Below, piece after piece: positions 13,453 through 20,021 of a stretch of 20,021 bases of DNA. The notes beneath the pieces are model-generated. The model was not told where the DNA came from, searched no databases, and saw only the letters and a program-made list of their open reading frames with translations. The stretch is from the NCBI GenBank assembly GCA_903930805.1, contig CAIYZZ010000474.1:1-20021 (forward strand). Direction: 5' to 3'. The number at the start of each line of letters is the position of its first letter. Position 1 is the first letter of the stretch. Origin of the DNA: an uncultured Rhodocyclaceae bacterium. GTDB taxonomy: Bacteria > Pseudomonadota > Gammaproteobacteria > Burkholderiales > Rhodocyclaceae. Both the position numbers and the translations under genes were made by a program.

Positions 13453-14312
13453 CGATGATGGCAGCCACAGAAGAAAAAGTCGGTTCTGGCGGGACGGCAC
13501 AAGGCGAGGATGTACTTCCACATATCCCCAAGCTTTACGGCGAGCCGTTTCCGAATATGCCGCGTGACCTCTACATTCCGCCGGATGCGCTGGAAATCAT
13601 TCTCGATGCTTTTGAAGGGCCGCTCGACCTGCTGCTCTACCTGATCCGCAAGGCCAACCTGAATATCCTTGACGTCCCGATGGCACCGCTGACGGCGCAA
13701 TATCTGGTGTATGTCGAGGCGATGCATCGCACCAACCTTGAATTGGCCGCCGATTACCTGCTGATGGCGGCGATGCTGCTGGAGATCAAGTCGCGTCTCC
13801 TATTACCACGCCCGCCCAAAGCCGATACGGGCGAGGCGGAAGATCCGCGCGCCGAACTGGTCCGGCGCCTGATGGAATATGAGCGCATCAAACTGGCTGC
13901 CGCCAAACTCGATGCACTGCCGCAGGTGCACCGAGATTATGAGTGGGCGTCGGTGTGGATTGCCGACAAGGTGGCGGCACGCGAACCCGAGGTGAGCGTG
14001 AATGATCTCCAGGTAGTGTGGCTCTCCCTGATGCGCCAAGCCAAGATGCACCAGCATCACCGTATCCAGCGTGAAGAGCTTTCGGTGCGCGAGTACATGG
14101 GCCTGATCATGCGGCGCCTACAGGGGCGCAACTATGTCGTTTTCGAAAACTTGTTCGACGTGAGCAGCGGTCACACCAGCGTCGCCAGCCTGGTGGTGAG
14201 TTTTCTGGCCATTCTCGAACTGTCCCGCGAACGCCTCGTCGAACTCACCCAGAGCGAAGCGCTGGCACCCATCTATGTAAAATTGAGCGATGCTGCAACT
14301 TTACAAACCTGA
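13449..14312 (+). CDS. scpA: Segregation and condensation protein A (kleisin)
   Basis: ScpA is the kleisin that bridges the two SMC heads and binds a ScpB dimer. The 287-residue protein has a nonconserved N-terminal stretch of about 45 residues, then the diagnostic [19 protein letters not shown] motif that contacts the SMC neck. [12 protein letters not shown] and [19 protein letters not shown] follow. The C-terminal winged-helix part (about 215-280), which binds the SMC cap, includes [10 protein letters not shown]. The ATG overlaps the thioesterase stop as ATGA. The last 23 bases overlap the scpB start. Its partner smc lies about 9 kb upstream in the same gene series. Confidence 0.96.
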   Translation: MTMMAATEEKVGSGGTAQGEDVLPHIPKLYGEPFPNMPRDLYIPPDALEIILDAFEGPLDLLLYLIRKANLNILDVPMAPLTAQYLVYVEAMHRTNLELAADYLLMAAMLLEIKSRLLLPRPPKADTGEAEDPRAELVRRLMEYERIKLAAAKLDALPQVHRDYEWASVWIADKVAAREPEVSVNDLQVVWLSLMRQAKMHQHHRIQREELSVREYMGLIMRRLQGRNYVVFENLFDVSSGHTSVASLVVSFLAILELSRERLVELTQSEALAPIYVKLSDAATLQT

Positions 14313-14997
14313 CGACTACAAGCGTGTTCTCGAGACGGCACTCCTGGCGGCAGTCGAGCCGATGCCGCTGGTCGAGCTGAAGAAACTCTTCGACGACCCC
14401 TTCGACGATGATACCTGGCGGACGTTGCTGGATGACCTGCGCCGCGACTGGTCCGGGCGCGGCATAGAGTTGGTGCAACTCTCATCGGGATGGCGTTTCC
14501 AGACGCGTCCCGAATACCAGGGTTTCCTCGACCGGCTGAAGAACGAAAAGCCGCCCAAGTATTCGCGCGCCGTGATGGAAACGCTGGCGATCATGGCCTA
14601 TCGCCAACCGGTGACGCGTGGCGATATCGAGGACATTCGTGGCGTCGCCGTTTCACCCAATGTGATAAAGACGCTGGAAGGTCGCGGTTGGGTCGATACT
14701 GTTGGCCACCGCGATTCCCCCGGGCGGCCGGCGCTGTATGCCACCACCCGGAAATTTCTTGATGACCTGAGCCTGCGCAGTCTGTCGGAATTGCCGCCGC
14801 TGGCTGAGATTGAACGGATGATCGATGCCAAACCAGACGAAACCCCCGCGCCAGAGCGCGCGCTCTCCAAAGACGGCGCGTTCTCCACAGAGTCCACGCT
14901 CCCCGCAAACACTACGCAATTCATCGAACAAGCCGGGAGTGCCAGCAATCAGGACTCCGCGCAAAGCGACGCCTTTCAGGCCGCCGACACGGCCTGA
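14290..14997 (+). CDS. scpB: Segregation and condensation protein B
   Basis: ScpB dimerises and binds the middle of ScpA to complete the SMC ring. The 235-residue protein has two winged-helix domains. The family core includes [14 protein letters not shown] near the N-terminus, then [31 protein letters not shown] and [18 protein letters not shown], ending at about residue 180. The remaining 55 residues form a low-complexity tail rich in Ser, Thr, Ala and Gln. That tail is read from DNA that is also open for rluB in another frame (14825-14997). The start overlaps scpA by 23 bases, consistent with coupled, balanced expression of the two partners. Confidence 0.95.
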   Translation: MLQLYKPDDYKRVLETALLAAVEPMPLVELKKLFDDPFDDDTWRTLLDDLRRDWSGRGIELVQLSSGWRFQTRPEYQGFLDRLKNEKPPKYSRAVMETLAIMAYRQPVTRGDIEDIRGVAVSPNVIKTLEGRGWVDTVGHRDSPGRPALYATTRKFLDDLSLRSLSELPPLAEIERMIDAKPDETPAPERALSKDGAFSTESTLPANTTQFIEQAGSASNQDSAQSDAFQAADTA

Positions 14998-15787
14998 CAA
15001 GCCGGCACGACGTGCGCCGTCGCCTGTCGAGGAGTTGCCCAGTATCAAGTTGCAAAAGGCACTGGCCGATGCCGGCCTGGGTTCTCGCCGTGAAATCGAG
15101 GAGTGGATCGCTGTCGGGCGTGTCAATGTCAATGGCGAATCGGCCCATCTGGGACAGCGTATCGTTGCCACCGACAAGGTCAAGGTGGGTGGTCGACTCG
15201 TCAATCTTCACTTTTCAGAGCGTGTGCCGCGCGTGCTTCTGTATCACAAGCCCGAGGGCGAGATCGTGTCGCGCGACGATCCGCAGGGCAGGCCCAGCGT
15301 ATTCAATGCGCTGCCGCGCTTGCGCGGCAGCCGCTGGATCGCCATCGGTCGGCTCGATTTCAATTCTTGCGGCTTGCTGTTATTCACCACCGATGGTGCT
15401 CTGGCCAACCGCCTGATGCATCCGCGCTATGGTATTGACCGTGAATATGCAGTGCGTGTTTTGGGCGAGGTGAGTGAGGCGGCCCTGAAGCAGCTAACTG
15501 AGGGCATCGAGCTCGAAGACGGCCTGGCCAAGTTCATCCGCTTGCGTCCAGCAGGTGGCGAGGGGGCCAACCATTGGTACAACGCGACGCTCGACGAGGG
15601 GCGTAACCGCGAGGTGAGGCGCATGTTCGATGCGGTTGGTGTCACGGTCAGTCGCCTGATGCGAGTGCGTTACGGGCCGATTGTGCTGCCGTCTAACCTG
15701 AAGCGCGGGCAAAGTCGCGAACTTACGCCAGACGAAATCAAACTCCTCATGAAAAGCCTGAAGGGAGAGGATGAGCTGCCGACATAG
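14825..15787 (+). CDS. rluB: 23S rRNA pseudouridine synthase, RluB type
   Basis: RluB converts U2605 of 23S rRNA (E. coli numbering) to pseudouridine. The frame encodes 320 residues. Residues 1-70 are basic and rich in Pro, Ser and Arg, probably disordered. An S4 RNA-binding domain follows ([20 protein letters not shown]). The RsuA-type catalytic domain has D178 in [37 protein letters not shown] and [20 protein letters not shown] are RluB-like. The ATG at 14825 has only a weak ACGGA upstream and overlaps scpB by 173 bases. In-frame alternatives are a GTG at 14939 and TTGs just before the S4 domain, so the true start is uncertain. RluE and RluF are less likely on sequence. Confidence 0.93.
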   Translation: MPNQTKPPRQSARSPKTARSPQSPRSPQTLRNSSNKPGVPAIRTPRKATPFRPPTRPDKPARRAPSPVEELPSIKLQKALADAGLGSRREIEEWIAVGRVNVNGESAHLGQRIVATDKVKVGGRLVNLHFSERVPRVLLYHKPEGEIVSRDDPQGRPSVFNALPRLRGSRWIAIGRLDFNSCGLLLFTTDGALANRLMHPRYGIDREYAVRVLGEVSEAALKQLTEGIELEDGLAKFIRLRPAGGEGANHWYNATLDEGRNREVRRMFDAVGVTVSRLMRVRYGPIVLPSNLKRGQSRELTPDEIKLLMKSLKGEDELPT

Positions 15788-15803
15788 GTCAGCAGATACT
15801 GAC
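15788..15803 (+). repeat. Short inverted repeat directly after the rluB stop
   Basis: GTCAG and CTGAC are separated by six bases and begin immediately after the rluB TAG. The five-pair stem has no T-run behind it, so it is not an intrinsic terminator. It may be a minor 3'-end hairpin or chance. Confidence 0.25.
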
Positions 15804-15821
15804 GAGAAGCCGCGCTTGCCG

Positions 15822-15851
15822 TTTACTTTATCGCCATTCTCTCTGTATAAT
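15822..15851 (+). promoter_or_regulatory. Promoter for the rimP-nusA-infB operon
   Basis: TATAAT at 15846-15851 is a perfect -10, preceded by TG. TTTACT at 15822-15827 is a fair -35 at 18-base spacing. It lies 114-119 bases before the rimP ATG and upstream of the leader terminator, as expected for an attenuated operon. Transcription would begin near 15858. Confidence 0.6.
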
Positions 15852-15857
15852 CAGCGG

Positions 15858-15964
15858 CTTTCCGGCGCTGGGCATTGTCGATTAGCGTAGCAATGACAGG
15901 TAAGAGCTGGAAAACGATGAAATGGGCAGTTTGCCCATTTTTTTTTTGTGGTGTCGAAAAGCAT
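15858..15964 (+). promoter_or_regulatory. rimP leader RNA, probable attenuator
   Basis: The roughly 107-base untranslated leader between the promoter and rimP contains a complete intrinsic terminator that would stop transcription before the operon. Such premature terminators before rimP-nusA-infB are known in other Proteobacteria (the rimP-leader class) and are thought to let NusA control its own synthesis. A second TGGGCA at 15869-15874 could pair with the terminator's 3' arm. No tRNA such as the metY found before rimP in E. coli is present. Only weak Shine-Dalgarno-like bases lie between the T-run and the rimP ATG. Confidence 0.6.
15920..15947 (+). terminator. Intrinsic terminator in the rimP leader
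   Basis: A perfect nine-pair stem (15920-15928 with 15932-15940, core TGGGCA/TGCCCA) closes a three-base loop. The T-run spans ten bases, 15938-15947. It is the strongest intrinsic terminator seen in the window. It could end transcription arriving from rluB and also attenuate the rimP promoter. Confidence 0.88.
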
Positions 15965-16447
15965 ATGGCTGATCTTCAGGCGTTGATCGAGCAGACGGTG
16001 ACCGGGCTGGGCTATGAACTAGTGGACTTCGAGACAAGTCCGCGCGCGCGCCTGCTGCGTGTCTTTATCGACCGACTGCCCGCGCCTGCGTCCATGAAAG
16101 CGGCTGAAATTTCAGCCAATAACACCATTAGCGGGGTGACGGTGGAAGACTGCTCAACGGTCAGTCGTCAGTTGACGCGGGTGTTTACGGTCGAAAACAT
16201 CGACTACGACCATCTCGAGGTTTCCTCGCCCGGGATGGATCGCCCGCTGAAAAAAACCGCCGACTATGTGCGGTTTACCGGACACGAGCTACAGATCAAG
16301 TTGCGTATTCCCGAAGGTACGCAACGCAATTTTTCCGGGGTGATTCTCGGTCTGGTCGAGAATCGCTTGCGCCTAAAAGTTGAAGAAACCGAGCGGGAAT
16401 TTTCGCTCGACAATATTGAGAAGGCACGTCTTGTGCCGAAGTTTTGA
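15965..16447 (+). CDS. rimP: Ribosome maturation factor RimP
   Basis: RimP is needed for late assembly of the 30S subunit. The 160-residue length is typical. The N-terminal domain begins MADLQALIEQTVTGLGYEL and carries LLRVFIDR. The conserved middle includes VEDCSTVSRQL and YDHLEVSSPGMDRPL. The C-terminal Sm-like domain ends with IEKARLVPKF. The start at 15965 is chosen because homology begins there. The same frame is open further upstream, but that would translate the terminator hairpin. A stretch of 16 residues after RLPAP (KAAEISANNTISGVTV) looks slightly longer than in many RimPs. It is the first gene of the rimP-nusA-infB operon, and nusA follows after 45 bases. Confidence 0.95.
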   Translation: MADLQALIEQTVTGLGYELVDFETSPRARLLRVFIDRLPAPASMKAAEISANNTISGVTVEDCSTVSRQLTRVFTVENIDYDHLEVSSPGMDRPLKKTADYVRFTGHELQIKLRIPEGTQRNFSGVILGLVENRLRLKVEETEREFSLDNIEKARLVPKF

Positions 16448-16492
16448 CCGAAATTAAACGGAAATTAATCAGAAAATGAGCGGGAGAATGAA

Positions 16493-17977
16493 ATGAGTCG
16501 CGAATTGCTGTTGTTGGTCGATGCCTTGGCGCGGGAAAAGAATGTCGACAAGGATATCGTCTTCAGTGCTCTCGAGCTTGCACTGGCTTCGGCGACCAAG
16601 AAGCGTATCCATGACGAGGCTGATGTGCGCGTCGAGATCGACCGTGAAACCGGCACGCATGAGGCTTTTCGCCGCTGGCTGGTGCTGGATGACGAGGAGG
16701 TTGAAATCCCGGCACAACAGATCGGCCTGACCGCAGCGCGCGAACAGGTGGCCGATGTGCAACTCGACGAGTACATCGAAGAGGCACTCGAGCCTATCGA
16801 TTTTGGCCGTATCGGCGCACAGGCCGCCAAGCAGGTGATCCTGCAGAAGATTCGCGACGCCGAACGCGAGCAGGTGCTCAACGACTTTCTCGATCGCAAG
16901 GAGCACTTGGTCACTGGTACTATCAAGCGCATGGAGCGCGGTAACGCCATCGTCGAGGCTGGCCGCATCGAAGCGCTGCTGCCGCGCGACCAGATGATCC
17001 CGAAGGAAAATCTGCGTCCCGGTGACCGCGTGCGTGCCTGGTTGATGAAGATCGACCGTAGCGCACGTGGGCCGCAACTGATCCTGTCGCGGACCGCCCC
17101 ACAGTTCATCATGAAGCTGTTCGAACTGGAAGTGCCGGAAATCGAAGATGGCTTGCTGGAAATTAAATCCGCCGCACGCGATCCTGGCGTGCGCGCCAAG
17201 ATCGCCGTCAAGTCGAATGACCCGCGTGTCGATCCGATCGGCACCTGTGTTGGCATGCGCGGTTCGCGCGTGACGGCTGTGACTAACGAACTATCGGGTG
17301 AGCGTGTCGACATCGTGCTGTGGTCAGCCGATCCGGCACAGTTTGTTATCGGCGCGCTGGCACCGGCCGAGGTGAATTCCATCATGGTCGACGAGGAAAG
17401 GCATGGCATGGATGTGGTGGTGGATGAGGCCAATCTTGCCATCGCCATTGGCCGTAGCGGACAAAACGTACGCCTCGCTTCCGAGATGACAGGCTGGACG
17501 ATCAACCTGATGACGGTTGAAGAGTCTCAGGAAAAGCAGCAGAAGGAAACTGCCAGTGCGCGTCAGTTGTTCATGGAGAAGTTGGACGTGGATGCGGAGG
17601 TTGCCGAAATTCTCGTCCAGGAAGGTTTCTCGACCTTGGAAGAAATTGCCTATGTGCCGCTGGCCGAAATGCTCGAAATCCATGCGTTCGACGAGGCGAC
17701 CGTGAACGAACTGCGTGATCGTTCACGCAACATTCTTCTGACGGAAGCGATCGTCAATGAAGAGGAATTGGAGAAGGTTGCCGACGATCTTCTCAACCTC
17801 GACGGCATGGATCGGCAATTGGCGGCGAAACTCGCCAAGCACGAGGTAGTCGACCGCGAAGGCCTGGCCGATCTGGCCGTGGATGAGTTGGTGGAAATGA
17901 CGGGTATCGACGAGGAGCGGGCCAAATCTTTGATTACGGTTGCACGCGCTCACTGGTTCGCCGTTGCAGACCAGTAA
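16493..17977 (+). CDS. nusA: Transcription termination/antitermination factor NusA
   Basis: NusA binds RNA polymerase and nascent RNA, and modulates pausing, termination and antitermination. The 494-residue length matches the proteobacterial form. In order: the polymerase-binding N-terminal domain (1-125, starting [18 protein letters not shown]); an S1 domain at about 135-200 ([18 protein letters not shown]); two KH domains at about 230-345 ([22 protein letters not shown]); and two acidic helical repeats at about 365-490, the second ending near [12 protein letters not shown]. These repeats bind lambda N and the alpha-subunit C-terminal domain in E. coli. GGGAG six bases before the ATG is a good Shine-Dalgarno. 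As the product of an attenuated operon it may regulate its own synthesis. Confidence 0.98.
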   Translation: MSRELLLLVDALAREKNVDKDIVFSALELALASATKKRIHDEADVRVEIDRETGTHEAFRRWLVLDDEEVEIPAQQIGLTAAREQVADVQLDEYIEEALEPIDFGRIGAQAAKQVILQKIRDAEREQVLNDFLDRKEHLVTGTIKRMERGNAIVEAGRIEALLPRDQMIPKENLRPGDRVRAWLMKIDRSARGPQLILSRTAPQFIMKLFELEVPEIEDGLLEIKSAARDPGVRAKIAVKSNDPRVDPIGTCVGMRGSRVTAVTNELSGERVDIVLWSADPAQFVIGALAPAEVNSIMVDEERHGMDVVVDEANLAIAIGRSGQNVRLASEMTGWTINLMTVEESQEKQQKETASARQLFMEKLDVDAEVAEILVQEGFSTLEEIAYVPLAEMLEIHAFDEATVNELRDRSRNILLTEAIVNEEELEKVADDLLNLDGMDRQLAAKLAKHEVVDREGLADLAVDELVEMTGIDEERAKSLITVARAHWFAVADQ

Positions 17978-17982
17978 GGAGG
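17976..17982 (+). promoter_or_regulatory. Strong Shine-Dalgarno AAGGAGG overlapping the nusA stop
   Basis: AAGGAGG shares its first two bases with the nusA TAA and ends four bases before the infB ATG. It fixes the infB start and is the best Shine-Dalgarno seen in the window. It suggests efficient reinitiation by ribosomes finishing nusA. Confidence 0.85.
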
Positions 17983-17986
17983 CGAT

Positions 17987-20021
17987 ATGTCAGCCCAAAT
18001 GAGTGTTTCCCAATTCGCCACGGAGCTGAAAATGCCGCCGATGGCCCTGATCGAGCAACTTGCCAAGGCAGGTGTGGTCAAACAGACCAGCACTGACACG
18101 CTGACCGAACAGGACAAGACCCGCCTGCTCGAGTTCTTGCGGAAGTCGCATGGTGAGACGGCACCCAAGGCCAAGATTACTTTGACGCGCAAGCAGACGT
18201 CGGAAATCAAGTCTGCGGACTCTTCCGGCAAGGCGCGCACGATTCAGGTCGAGGTGCGCAAGAAGCGCACCTTCGTCAAGCGTGACGCCGAGGTCGCTGT
18301 CGAGGCACAGGTACCAGAAGCCGAGGCGGGTGCGTCAGTGGTTGATGCCGAACAAACAGCCTTGCGCGAGCATGAATCAAAGCGCCAGACAGAATTGGCG
18401 ACGATACAGGCTGCCGAGTTGAAGGAAAAGCAGGAACGCGAAGTCCGCGCTCGCGCCGAGGCCGATACGCGTCTGGTCCAGCAGCAAGCCCAGGTAGCGG
18501 CTGCCGAGGTACAACAGCCTATCCAGCCACCCGCCGAAGCGGGCGGCGCGGCAGTAGTTTCCGGTACGCTGCACAAGCCTGCCGGCAAGGCGGGCGATGC
18601 GCCGCGCAAGTCTGACAAGAAGCCAGATCCAGGCAAATCTGCCGCCACACTGAAGAGTGAGGCCGAGCGGAATCGCCGCGGTGGTGGTATCAAGACCCGT
18701 GGCGATACGGGAGGTGGCACCGCCGGTTGGCGTGGTGGTCCGAAACAGGGCGGTCGTCATGGCCGCCATCATGTGGAAGAGCGTGCCGCGCCTCAACCGG
18801 TTGAACAGGTGGTGCGCGAGGTGCATATCCCCGAGACCATTTCAGTGGCCGACTTGGCGCACAAGATGTCGGTCAAGGCCACCGAGGTCATCAAGACCTT
18901 GATGAAGATGGGCATGATGGTGACTATCAACCAACATCTGGATCAGGAAACGGCGATGATCGTCGTCGAAGAGCTTGGCCACAAGGCGTTTGCCGCCAAA
19001 CTTGACGATCCGGATGCCTTCCTCGATGACGAGAGCACCGAGCACCATGACGCCGAGCTGTTGCCGCGCGCGCCGGTGGTGACGGTGATGGGTCACGTTG
19101 ACCACGGCAAGACATCGCTGCTCGACTACATCCGCCGTGCCAAGGTGGCGGCGGGCGAGGCGGGTGGCATTACCCAGCACATCGGGGCCTATCACGTCGA
19201 AACCCCGCGCGGTATGGTGACCTTTCTCGATACCCCGGGGCACGCAGCTTTTACAGCGATGCGTGCCCGTGGTGCCAAAGCCACCGATATTGTGATTCTG
19301 GTGGTTGCTGCTGACGATGGCGTGATGCCGCAGACCAAGGAGGCCATTCACCATGCCAAGGCTGCTAACGTGCCCTTGGTGGTGGCCATGAGCAAGATCG
19401 ACAAGCCGGATGCCAATGCTGAGCGTGTGCGTCAGGAGTTGGTTGTCGAAGGTGTTGTCCCCGAGGAGTTTGGTGGCGAAGTGCCTTTCGTGGCTGTCTC
19501 TGCCAAGTCGGGCCTAGGTATCGACGAGTTGCTGGAAAACGTGCTGTTGCAGGCTGAAGTACTGGATCTCAAAGCACCCAGAGCTGCGCTGGCCAAGGGC
19601 CTCGTGATTGAGGCGCGTCTCGACAAGGGCAAGGGTCCGGTGGCGACGGTGCTGGTGCAGTCCGGTACCCTGCGGCGTGGCGACGTGCTGTTGTGCGGTC
19701 AGGTATTTGGCCGTGTGCGCGCCATGCTCGACGAAACTGGTCGTCCGGTGGATGAGGCCGGTCCGTCGATTCCCGTCGAGATTCAGGGCTTGTCCGATGT
19801 GCCTGCCGCTGGAGATGAGGCGATGGCGTTGGCCGACGAACGCAAGGCGCGCGAAATCGCACTGTTTCGTCAGGGCAAGTTCCGTGATGTGCGCTTGGCC
19901 AAGCAGCAGGCTGCCAAGCTTGAAAACATGTTCGAACAGATGGGCGAGGGCGAAACAAAGTCGTTGGCGCTGATCATCAAGGCTGATGTGCAGGGTTCGC
20001 AGGAAGCGTTGGCACAATCAC
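17987..20021 (+). CDS. infB: Translation initiation factor IF-2, partial (C-terminus beyond right edge)
   Basis: IF-2 is the GTPase that places fMet-tRNA on the 30S subunit and promotes subunit joining. Here 678 codons are visible of roughly 900 expected. An IF2_N domain ([20 protein letters not shown]) starts the protein. A long linker follows, rich in Ala, Glu, Lys and Gln, then a Gly/Arg-rich segment at about 225-265. A second IF2_N-like domain lies at about 285-335. The G domain has G1 GHVDHGKTS (369-377), G2 around GGITQH, G3 DTPGH (415-419), G4 S469-K-I-D472 and G5 SAKSG. The usual G4 is NKID, so the Asn is replaced by Ser. Domain II follows, and the initiator-tRNA-binding C2 domain is outside the window. 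Internal starts for a shorter IF2 isoform are possible but not evident. Confidence 0.97.
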   Translation, partial: MSAQMSVSQFATELKMPPMALIEQLAKAGVVKQTSTDTLTEQDKTRLLEFLRKSHGETAPKAKITLTRKQTSEIKSADSSGKARTIQVEVRKKRTFVKRDAEVAVEAQVPEAEAGASVVDAEQTALREHESKRQTELATIQAAELKEKQEREVRARAEADTRLVQQQAQVAAAEVQQPIQPPAEAGGAAVVSGTLHKPAGKAGDAPRKSDKKPDPGKSAATLKSEAERNRRGGGIKTRGDTGGGTAGWRGGPKQGGRHGRHHVEERAAPQPVEQVVREVHIPETISVADLAHKMSVKATEVIKTLMKMGMMVTINQHLDQETAMIVVEELGHKAFAAKLDDPDAFLDDESTEHHDAELLPRAPVVTVMGHVDHGKTSLLDYIRRAKVAAGEAGGITQHIGAYHVETPRGMVTFLDTPGHAAFTAMRARGAKATDIVILVVAADDGVMPQTKEAIHHAKAANVPLVVAMSKIDKPDANAERVRQELVVEGVVPEEFGGEVPFVAVSAKSGLGIDELLENVLLQAEVLDLKAPRAALAKGLVIEARLDKGKGPVATVLVQSGTLRRGDVLLCGQVFGRVRAMLDETGRPVDEAGPSIPVEIQGLSDVPAAGDEAMALADERKAREIALFRQGKFRDVRLAKQQAAKLENMFEQMGEGETKSLALIIKADVQGSQEALAQS

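Noticed and set aside
15875..15964. Upstream in-frame extension of rimP from a TTG at 15875 or an ATG at 15893
   Set aside because: It would translate the terminator stem and T-run as a Phe-rich stretch; RimP homology begins at 15965. A regulatory leader peptide cannot be fully excluded.
15788..15964. tRNA gene (metY) before rimP, as in E. coli
   Set aside because: No T-loop GTTCRA-type sequence, no acceptor pairing and no CCA end are visible in the gap.

Overview
The window reads as a Betaproteobacterium, most like the Rhodocyclales or a neighbouring order. This rests on the high-GC codon usage of most genes, the layout of the rimP-nusA-infB cluster, a ZipA-type division protein next to ligA, the SMC/ScpA/ScpB condensin set, and a roughly 400-residue tryptophanyl-tRNA synthetase. 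It is an inference from gene content, with no 16S gene or database match behind it. Apart from one gene cut by the left edge, every gene lies on the + strand.

Layout. Positions 1-670 (minus strand) hold the start of a membrane-anchored SGNH/GDSL-type hydrolase that leaves the window. A divergent gap (671-800) carries a candidate smc promoter. From 801 to 15787 runs an unusually compact gene series: smc, zipA, ligA, a small SWIM zinc-finger gene, galU, hpt, a PHP phosphatase/RNase (rnm-like), yciO, an M50 membrane protease, trpS, a hotdog thioesterase, scpA, scpB and rluB. Neighbours mostly overlap by 1-23 bases or lie within 40 bases, which suggests long co-transcribed units with translational coupling. 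A 177-base gap follows (15788-15964), holding a promoter and a strong intrinsic terminator placed before rimP. The rimP-nusA-infB operon comes last, and infB is cut by the right edge.

How the genes fit together. SMC with ScpA and ScpB forms the chromosome-organising condensin, ZipA anchors FtsZ, and LigA seals nicks: a replication, segregation and division theme. RimP (30S maturation), NusA (elongation and termination) and IF2 (initiation) link transcription to translation, and RluB modifies 23S rRNA. GalU and the SGNH protein touch envelope polysaccharide metabolism. Hpt and the PHP protein belong to nucleotide salvage and turnover.

The most notable region is about 5641-8170. Base composition falls abruptly inside ligA, from 42 of 60 G+C at 5581-5640 to 25 of 60 at 5641-5700 by hand count. 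It stays mostly low through the SWIM gene and recovers at galU. The LigA encoded here is long (809 residues), has an extra helix-hairpin-helix-like segment before its BRCT domain, and has unusual residues around normally well-conserved motifs. It is translationally linked to a SWIM-domain protein of unknown function. This looks like replacement of most of ligA by a foreign allele that brought a small partner gene. Other points of interest are the rimP leader attenuator, a 173-base two-frame overlap between scpB and rluB, and a changed G4 motif in IF2.
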